The notes under the pieces are model-generated. The model was not told the DNA's origin, searched no databases, and worked only from the letters and a program-made list of their open reading frames with translations. Shown piece after piece: positions 58,104-64,000 of a DNA stretch of 64,000 bases. Both the position numbers and the translations under genes were made by a program. Positions within the stretch are counted from its first letter, which is position 1. Each line of letters starts with the position of its first letter. This stretch comes from Enterococcus alcedinis (GTDB lineage Bacteria > Bacillota > Bacilli > Lactobacillales > Enterococcaceae), in NCBI RefSeq assembly GCF_014635985.1, contig NZ_BMDT01000006.1, positions 62,001 to 126,000 on the forward strand. The letters are read 5' to 3'.

Positions 58104-58658
58104 TTATTTTGTTAATTTGTTGAAGAAATCTACGTAAGCGTCAATGATCGATTGGAAAAATCCAGTTGTTGACTCATTGAATGTACCATTTTCGTCGATT
58201 AAGTTTTGTACTGCACCCACGTAAGCTTCTGGTTGTTGTAACGTTGGCATATTTAAGAAGACTAAGCTTTGACGTAAGTGGTGGTTTGCACCAAATCCAG
58301 CGATGGCTCCCATAGAAGCTGAAACAACTAATGCCGGTTTTCCGTCCCAAATACTTGCGCCATACGGGCGAGAACCAACGTCAAGTGCATTTTTAACGAC
58401 AGCAGGCACTGAACGGTTGTATTCAGGTGTAAAGAACACAAAGCCATCATATGTTGCCGCATCATTACGGAAATCAGTCCAAGCTTGTGGGACATTTCCT
58501 TCTGTATCCAAATCTTCATTATAAAATGGTAAATTACCAATTTCTAAATAACCTACTTCAATATTTTCAGGGAATAACTTTTCAAAAGTTGCTGCAACTT
58601 GTTTGTTATACGACCCCTCACGTAAACTTCCTACGATAAAACCAATTTTTTTAGACAT
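58104..58658 (-). CDS. NADPH-dependent FMN reductase family protein
   Basis: This 184-residue flavodoxin-fold enzyme has the FMN phosphate loop GSLREGSYNKQVA at the N-terminus, FFTPEYNRSVPAVVKNALD (flavin-binding) and ASMGAIAGFGANHHLRQ. It is predicted to reduce quinones, azo compounds or chromate with NAD(P)H. AGGAGG is 13 bases before the ATG at 58658. It is the last accessory gene before rpsP, transcribed away from it. Confidence 0.9.
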   Translation of the reverse strand: MSKKIGFIVGSLREGSYNKQVAATFEKLFPENIEVGYLEIGNLPFYNEDLDTEGNVPQAWTDFRNDAATYDGFVFFTPEYNRSVPAVVKNALDVGSRPYGASIWDGKPALVVSASMGAIAGFGANHHLRQSLVFLNMPTLQQPEAYVGAVQNLIDENGTFNESTTGFFQSIIDAYVDFFNKLTK

Positions 58659-58840
58659 ATAATAAATTCCTCCTCTAGTTGATAAAACTATATTAGTACG
58701 AATTCGAGATAATATCAAGCAAGACGCTCACGAAAATTTATTTAAAAAAATTGAAGGTGTAAAGAAAAAACTCTTTACACCTGTTTAAATATCTGGTATA
58801 TTAGTTCTTGTGATTAAAGACCAATGGAGGTGTAAGTATA

Positions 58841-59116
58841 ATGGCAGTTAAAATTCGTTTAAAACGTATGGGTTCTAAAAGAAACCCTTTCTACCGTATT
58901 GTTGTAGCTGATTCTCGTTCTCCTCGTGATGGACGTTTCATCGAAACAGTCGGTACATACAATCCAGTAGCAGATCCAGCTCAAGTAACAATTAAAGAAG
59001 ATCTAGTACTAGATTGGTTATCAAAAGGTGCGCAACCTTCTGATACTGTTCGTAACATCCTTTCTAAAGAAGGCGTTATGAAAAAACACCACGAAGCAAA
59101 ATTCACTAAGAAATAA
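58841..59116 (+). CDS. rpsP: 30S ribosomal protein S16
   Basis: This 91-residue basic protein has the family start [20 protein letters not shown] and [30 protein letters not shown] precedes the ATG. Length is typical. It forms a pair with khpA, 11 bases away. In related genomes ffh lies directly upstream. Confidence 0.98.
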   Translation: MAVKIRLKRMGSKRNPFYRIVVADSRSPRDGRFIETVGTYNPVADPAQVTIKEDLVLDWLSKGAQPSDTVRNILSKEGVMKKHHEAKFTKK

Positions 59117-59127
59117 GGAGAATGGGC

Positions 59128-59373
59128 ATGAAAGATTTAAAAGAGTTAGTCTTGACAATCGTTCGTCCACTCGTGACTCATCCCGATCAAGTGCAGCTTG
59201 ACGTCGTTGAGTCAGAAGATTTCTATGAATACAACTTAACTGTTGCGCCGGAAGATATTGGGCGTATTATTGGGAAACAAGGACGAGTAGCAAAAGCAAT
59301 TCGCACGATTGTTTACGGTGTGCGCACGGAGGGTCCGAAAAAGATCCGCCTGAATATTCTTGATGGTAAGTAA
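59128..59373 (+). CDS. khpA: KH-domain RNA-binding protein KhpA (YlqC)
   Basis: This 81-residue protein consists of one KH domain with the GxxG loop in GRIIGKQGRVAKAIRTIV. The start is the ATG at 59128, seven bases behind AAGGAG. An ATG at 59122 is too close. KhpA forms a complex with KhpB and affects cell elongation and division in streptococci and lactobacilli. Confidence 0.93.
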   Translation: MKDLKELVLTIVRPLVTHPDQVQLDVVESEDFYEYNLTVAPEDIGRIIGKQGRVAKAIRTIVYGVRTEGPKKIRLNILDGK

Positions 59374-59379
59374 CAATAT

Positions 59380-59412
59380 GACGAAGCAAACTATTTGTTT
59401 CGTCTTTTTTTT
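59380..59412 (+). terminator. Terminator of rpsP-khpA
   Basis: GACGAA and CAAA pair with TTTG and TTCGTC around a short loop, with one mismatched position. A run of nine T follows. Confidence 0.88.
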
Positions 59413-59502
59413 TACTTTTTTTTATTTTTAAGTCTTAGGACCCATGTTTCCTATTGAATTGTCTGTTAATATGAAAAAAATAGACGAAAAGAGGGAACGT
59501 TA

Positions 59503-59754
59503 ATGGAACTACTTATTCTTTTAATAATGGCAGTCGTTTTAGTGCGCATCATTGTTAAAGCAAGCTCATTTTTTATCCGATTACTTGTACTCGGGCTCCT
59601 TGTTTTTGGAGTTTGGTATTTCAAATATGATATTCTAGATCAGTTAGATCAATTGAGTCGAACATTTCACTTAGAAAATTGGTTTTCTTCCTTTTTTGAA
59701 CTGGTTGAAAATGTTTGGCAAGGATTTTTGAATTGGTTTGAGGGATTGATCTAG
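59503..59754 (+). CDS. Small membrane protein of unknown function
   Basis: This 83-residue protein has two hydrophobic segments (about 3-20 and 25-45) and a C-terminal half rich in Phe, Trp and Leu (LENWFSSFFELVENVWQGF) that looks like an amphipathic helix. GAGGG lies eight bases before the ATG. I do not recognise the family. It is 25 bases upstream of the acyltransferase gene and is probably co-transcribed with it. Confidence 0.65.
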   Translation: MELLILLIMAVVLVRIIVKASSFFIRLLVLGLLVFGVWYFKYDILDQLDQLSRTFHLENWFSSFFELVENVWQGFLNWFEGLI

Positions 59755-59779
59755 TCTAATAAAGACTGGAGAGAGTGAA

Positions 59780-60829
59780 TTGACTCGGAAAATCAATTAC
59801 AGCATGATTAGTTTGTTGCAATTTCTCTTTGCCGTACTGGTCATTGCTTTTCACAGTGCAAGGATTTTTCCAAGCGAAGAATGGAATTATATTCAAAAAA
59901 ATATAATTAGTCGATTAGCGGTACCGTTTTTTATCATTGCATCAGCTTTTTTTGTGCGTTGGAAGACAAGTATAAATAAAGATTTCGAAAAAAAATACAT
60001 AAAAAAATATATCAAAAGTTATTTACTATGGAGTTTAATTTATTTACCATATGCATTTATGTATTTTCGATCATTAGGGTTACCGAAAACATATTTACCA
60101 GTCGGTATCTTTGCGGCAATTTTTTATATCGGGATGTGCTATCATTTATGGTACTTACCAGCCTTTTTGTTTGGCTCGTGGCTAGTTAAACAATGCAGTA
60201 AACAGATGCAGCTATTAAGTGTGACTTTATTTGCTTTTCTCTTGTTTTTAATTGGAAGTATTGAAACATACGCAGGATACTTAAGTGGAACATCAATAGC
60301 AGATGCTTATGACACCTATGCTCAAGTGCTGTTTACAACTCGAAATGGCTTGTTTTATACACCGATTTTCATTTGTATCGGCTATTTACTATATGATTAT
60401 CGGAATCATCGTTTTGTGACTGAGCGACAAGGGATTAAACTGATTGGTTCGTTTTTGATTTTATGTGGTGAAGCATGGTTTATTTTTAAAAAACCAGGCG
60501 TAGACAAGAATTTTCTAATCGGATTAATTCCGATGTCGTTCTTTTTATTTAACTGGAGCATGCGAACAGAATGGTTCAAACAAAAAGACGGGAGACGCTT
60601 GAAGCAGTTAAGTGTCATGTACTTCTTTATTCATCCTGCTTTCATTGAATTGCTGTTACTCACCCCTTTAGATGAAGTGTTAACAACATATCAGTATGCT
60701 TGGGTGAGCTTAATCATAGTATTGCTGGGAACCCATCTATCGGCAGTCGGTCTTTTAAAGATACAAACAAAGAGAATGTTTTTCATCGAAAAATGGCAAT
60801 CAATAGCCTTTCAAAAAAACCGTTTATAA
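59780..60829 (+). CDS. Acyltransferase family 3 membrane protein
   Basis: This 349-residue polytopic protein has about ten membrane helices. The N-terminus (SMISLLQFLFAVLVIAFHSA) carries the histidine of helix 1 that is expected in Acyl_transf_3 proteins. The motif RLAVPFFIIASAFFV follows. The C-terminal soluble SGNH domain of OatA is absent. Such enzymes O-acetylate wall polysaccharides or glycolipids, and the target is unknown here. It starts with TTG at 59780 behind GGAGAG. Confidence 0.82.
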   Translation: MTRKINYSMISLLQFLFAVLVIAFHSARIFPSEEWNYIQKNIISRLAVPFFIIASAFFVRWKTSINKDFEKKYIKKYIKSYLLWSLIYLPYAFMYFRSLGLPKTYLPVGIFAAIFYIGMCYHLWYLPAFLFGSWLVKQCSKQMQLLSVTLFAFLLFLIGSIETYAGYLSGTSIADAYDTYAQVLFTTRNGLFYTPIFICIGYLLYDYRNHRFVTERQGIKLIGSFLILCGEAWFIFKKPGVDKNFLIGLIPMSFFLFNWSMRTEWFKQKDGRRLKQLSVMYFFIHPAFIELLLLTPLDEVLTTYQYAWVSLIIVLLGTHLSAVGLLKIQTKRMFFIEKWQSIAFQKNRL

Positions 60830-60863
60830 TCACTTGTTTTGGCAAGTTGTGTTAGACGGTTTT
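60816..60863 (+). terminator. Terminator of the acyltransferase gene
   Basis: AAAACCGT and CACTTG pair with CAAGT(T)GTG-side bases and ACGGTTTT, with mismatches in the middle. The stop codon of the gene is inside the left arm. T residues follow. Confidence 0.7.
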
Positions 60864-61204
60864 TGTGTTTTAGAAGAAAACATCTTGTGAGTGTCTAAAG
60901 ACTGCTTGATTAATATGTTAGAAAAATATATTATAATAATAACGCAGTCGATGGCTAGAGTGATTGAAGAATTTTTTAATCGTTGAAGTTAGAATCGAAA
61001 AGAAAGTTCAATAAATCACTATGAGAAATGTAAAAAAGATAAAATTCGGAACTTGATGTTGAAGTTGGTAAATGGCATTGTGTTGTTTAGGTAGAAATCC
61101 GTGAGAGATAAGAAATAAAGCAGGGAGTTTGAAGCTCAATCATTACTATCAGAAAAATTGGGGTCGGACATCAGAGCTGCTATCATAAAGAAAAGGGTGA
61201 GCGT
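60864..61204 (+). other. Intergenic leader of the Mga-like regulator
   Basis: These 341 bases hold no reading frame that I can support. TTGATT (60906) and TATAAT (60932) could be promoter parts, but their spacing of 20 is too long. The closer TTAATA gives 16. The resulting 5' leader of over 250 bases is long for this organism. AAAAGGGTGAGC is the ribosome site at its end. Confidence 0.4.
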
Positions 61205-62623
61205 ATGTTCGGTTTTTCAAAAGAAGTATTATTGAAAAAAGAATTACTATATTATTTAGATCGACAAACAGACTACGTATCGAGTCATGATATTGCTGAA
61301 ACGATGGGGAATATCACAAGTCAGACCGTATTAAAATATATCAAAGAACTCGAAGAAGATCTAGCAAAAGTTTATGAACCATCAGAAATCTCACTCCAAG
61401 TGAATAAGCGATTTGGTATTAAGTTATTTCGACACAATGCGAACTTTGGTCGAGTGTTAGAATTCTTGTTTATGAAGTCACCAGTCTATGAAATTTTCAA
61501 AGAATTATTATTACATCGTCAAGTTGATACGGGTGAAATTTGTGAACAAATGGAGATTAGTCTTTCAAATCTCAAACGGATCATTACAAGAATAAATGAA
61601 GCAATCGCTACCTATGGTCTACGCATGACAGTTGGAACAAATGTAAAAATAACAGGTAAGGAATCTAGTATTCGTTTTGTATTCTTTTTGTTTTTTTATC
61701 ACGTACATCATACTTATTCGAATATCCCTTGGCAAAATGATCCAACTTATTTAGAAAGAGCGCATAAAATTTCTAGCGCATTGTATGCAGATAAGAAACC
61801 GATTATGGTTGAAACAATTGCTTTGTGGTTATTTATTAATCAAATTGCGAAAGAAAATGATAGTTTTTTAGAGTCACTTGATTTGTATGTTTATTTCAAT
61901 GAAAATATTATTGAAAAAAGTCATGTTTCTGATTTGGATCTGAATGAATGGTATTACTTCTTGTTATGTTTGTATGCTCTTGATATTTTGGATTTATCGT
62001 TGTTTCTGAATTTAGAAAGAATACACAATCATCACTTTTCAAATTTATCTAGTCAATGGATTGAACTTTATGAGAAACATTTTGAAAGATTAACAATCGA
62101 AGAGAAAATTTGGGTCCGTTTGACGTTTCAAAAAAGTGCAATCTTAGAACGTTTTCAATTTATTAGTTCGGATTTATCAAAAATTTTTTCACCCATTAAT
62201 TATCAAGAAATAGAAACACATTATCCTGTATTTATCAAAAAATTCGAAATCTTTTGTAAGGAAATGGCGCTTGCTTTAGAGTGTAATGATAATTTGTTTT
62301 TTTATGCAAAAAGTTTAGAGTTGTGCTTACGTTTTACTTCACCTGACAAAATGGCTATGACCGTTTCTGTTTTTCTAATGACAGTTTTATCAAATGGGGC
62401 CTCTAAGCGAATTAAAAAGCAATTGCAAAATAATTTTTTGAATCGAGTCAACCTGATATTTACTGAAGAGATGGAAGAAGCCGATTTGATTATAACAACG
62501 GAAGAATTACCAGCGGAGTCAATTGAGAAGGATAAAGAAGTAATAGTGATACGTCCAGTTTTTTCAACACAAGATTTACGACATATTGAAAAGCGCTTGT
62601 ATGCGTGGAAAAAGAAACATTAA
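61205..62623 (+). CDS. Mga/AtxA-like transcriptional regulator
   Basis: This 472-residue protein has an N-terminal Mga-type helix-turn-helix (SSHDIAETMGNITSQTVLKYIKELEEDL) and a second one (DTGEICEQMEISLSNLKRIITRI). PRD-like helical regions follow, then a C-terminal IIB-like segment (LIITTEELPAESIEKDKEVI). Relatives control virulence or surface proteins and may be phosphorylated by the PTS. No surface protein gene adjoins it, and its targets are unknown. Confidence 0.8.
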   Translation: MFGFSKEVLLKKELLYYLDRQTDYVSSHDIAETMGNITSQTVLKYIKELEEDLAKVYEPSEISLQVNKRFGIKLFRHNANFGRVLEFLFMKSPVYEIFKELLLHRQVDTGEICEQMEISLSNLKRIITRINEAIATYGLRMTVGTNVKITGKESSIRFVFFLFFYHVHHTYSNIPWQNDPTYLERAHKISSALYADKKPIMVETIALWLFINQIAKENDSFLESLDLYVYFNENIIEKSHVSDLDLNEWYYFLLCLYALDILDLSLFLNLERIHNHHFSNLSSQWIELYEKHFERLTIEEKIWVRLTFQKSAILERFQFISSDLSKIFSPINYQEIETHYPVFIKKFEIFCKEMALALECNDNLFFYAKSLELCLRFTSPDKMAMTVSVFLMTVLSNGASKRIKKQLQNNFLNRVNLIFTEEMEEADLIITTEELPAESIEKDKEVIVIRPVFSTQDLRHIEKRLYAWKKKH

Positions 62624-62626
62624 AAA

Positions 62627-62668
62627 AAGACAACAAATGTTGAAAAATCAACGTTTGTTGTCTTTTTT
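62627..62668. terminator. Bidirectional terminator between the Mga-like gene and tmRNA
   Basis: AAAAAGACAACAAA and GTTGA pair with TCAAC and TTTGTTGTCTTTTT around AAAA. It closes the regulator on the plus strand and the tmRNA transcript on the minus strand. Confidence 0.92.
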
Positions 62669-62669
62669 A

Positions 62670-63029
62670 TGGAGGCGGCGGGAGTTGAACCCGCGTCCAA
62701 ACATATCGCTACCTAAAAGTCTACGCTCATAGTCAATTCCATTCGAATTTCGCTTGAAAACCCGCCGAATGACAGGCTGATCTTCTTGCTAGTCTGATTG
62801 TCTCTTCAACTTTCTCCAGACGGAAGAAAAATTGCGTATCCCACTAAGTTAGGACCCTGATCTGGCACATGGGCGATGACAGGAGGATCTACGTTAACTG
62901 TTTTTAGGCAGCTAAAGCGTAAGTATTATTATTGTTTGCAGTTATATTAACTGTAACGTTTTTACGTAGACGTAACCTACGAAGCGCAATTCAGGCTCAA
63001 ACTATGCCTGTCGAATCCGTAACGCCCCC
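62670..63029 (-). ncRNA. ssrA: placeholder
   Basis: placeholder. Confidence 0.
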
Positions 63030-64000
63030 TTAATTAAAGGGGTTTGCCACTGATTGAATTATAGCATAGATTGAGAGACATTCAAAGAAGTTTAATCAAA
63101 GAAGGTCAAAGTTTTTCGTTTGGATAAGTGGTTAAAATAATTTCAACATATTGTTCTAAATATTCTGCGTCGATCATATCATATGTACCAATTTGACTAC
63201 TATCGATGTCGAGCACACCAATTAGCTGGCCATTTTTGACCATAGGCACTACAATTTCAGACATTGCTGCAGCATCACATGAAATATAATTGGCATGTTG
63301 TGTGACGTCATCGACGATCATTGTTTGTCTTTTGGCGGCGGATTCACCACAGACGCCTTTGCCTAAGTGGATACGAGTACATGACACACGCCCTTGGAAA
63401 GGACCTAAAATTAATTCGTCCTCTTCAAATAAATAATAACCCGCAAAAACGGTGTCAGGTAAGGTTTCATTAAGAAGTGCAGAGGAGTTGCTGAGTGTAG
63501 CTAACCAATGATTTTCGCCCTCAATCAGACCTTTTTGTTGTAAGAGTAAGAGGTCATATTTCTCTTTTTTTCGCTGTTTTTCTATCATCGAATCGTCTCC
63601 TTTTTCGCTATAATTGAAATGTATCAAATAAAACAGATATATTTCAGTTATGTTAAATCTAACAATTTTAGCTTACATTTTCAAATAAATCCGCATATTT
63701 ATTCTAAGTTATGTATAATGAGAATTGTGAAAAAAATAAGTTTGCGAGGTTACTATGTTTAATATAAAAAAACTAACAATTCTAACATTAAGTTCTGCAT
63801 TATTAATTGGACCTGTTTTGACGGTGCAAGCAGATGAGTACGATACTAAGATTCAACAACAAACTGAAAAAATTTCAAATTTAGAAGGCGAGCAACAAGC
63901 CGCTCAAAATACATTAATTGCTTTAGAGACACAAATTAGCCAAATCGAGGCTGAAATTGCCGAAACATCTGCAAAAAAGGTTAAAGAAGAAGAACGCCTA

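Overview
The window is a low-GC Firmicutes chromosome segment. Gene content and order point to the Lactobacillales, most probably an Enterococcus- or Vagococcus-like member of the Enterococcaceae. The evidence is the complete dcw cluster with DUF3397 in front of mraZ, the mannose PTS with ManO, an ileS T-box, CopY, the ylxM-ffh pair, and a tmRNA whose tag ends in ALAA. The assignment rests on gene order and protein character only. Nearly everything is chromosomal core. I see no prophage, insertion sequence, CRISPR array, rRNA or tRNA gene. || Layout: 1-4.1 kb holds the end of a sigma-54 activator, a textbook -24/-12 promoter and a mannose-family PTS operon (IIB, IIAB, IIC, IID, ManO). 4.2-13.1 kb holds a small stress membrane protein, Xaa-Pro peptidase, Asp23 family, nusB, folD, xseA, xseB, ispA, tlyA, argR and recN. 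13.2-14.4 kb on the minus strand holds a 37-aa membrane protein and a CorA transporter. 14.5-29.5 kb is the division and cell-wall cluster: DUF3397, mraZ, rsmH, ftsL, pbp2x, mraY, murD, murG, divIB, ftsA, ftsZ, ylmE, sepF, ylmG, ylmH, divIVA. It is followed by T-box-controlled ileS. || 32.7-44 kb mixes zwf, a DtxR-type regulator, an M29 aminopeptidase, a TetR regulator, an acetyltransferase, a flavodoxin, map, a YihY protein, a TagO/WecA transferase and a three-gene ABC importer. 44-51.3 kb holds peptidase E, a lone CopY, a lone Phd-like protein, an aminotransferase, pstS under PhoP-like boxes, a methyltransferase remnant and phoR-phoP. 51.4-59.4 kb is DUF523-ylxM-ffh, then about 5 kb of accessory genes (CsbD, GntR/ABC exporter, GH18, FMN reductase), then rpsP-khpA. 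59.5-64 kb holds a small membrane protein, an acyltransferase, an Mga-like regulator, tmRNA, free-methionine sulfoxide reductase, and the start of a secreted coiled-coil protein. || How it fits together: the central 15 kb builds septal peptidoglycan. mraY, murD and murG make lipid II, PBP2x polymerises and crosslinks it, FtsL and DivIB regulate it, FtsA, FtsZ and SepF form the ring, and DivIVA marks poles and septa. The flanks supply isoprenoid precursors (ispA), folate one-carbon units (folD), DNA repair (xseAB, recN) and protein export (ffh). || Most unusual observations: an apparent ATT start codon for divIB, a dispersed palindromic repeat in three intergenic copies, an interrupted ffh-rpsP neighbourhood, a gutted methyltransferase gene, and lone CopY and Phd-like genes without their usual partners. 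I did not find a convincing wholly new system.
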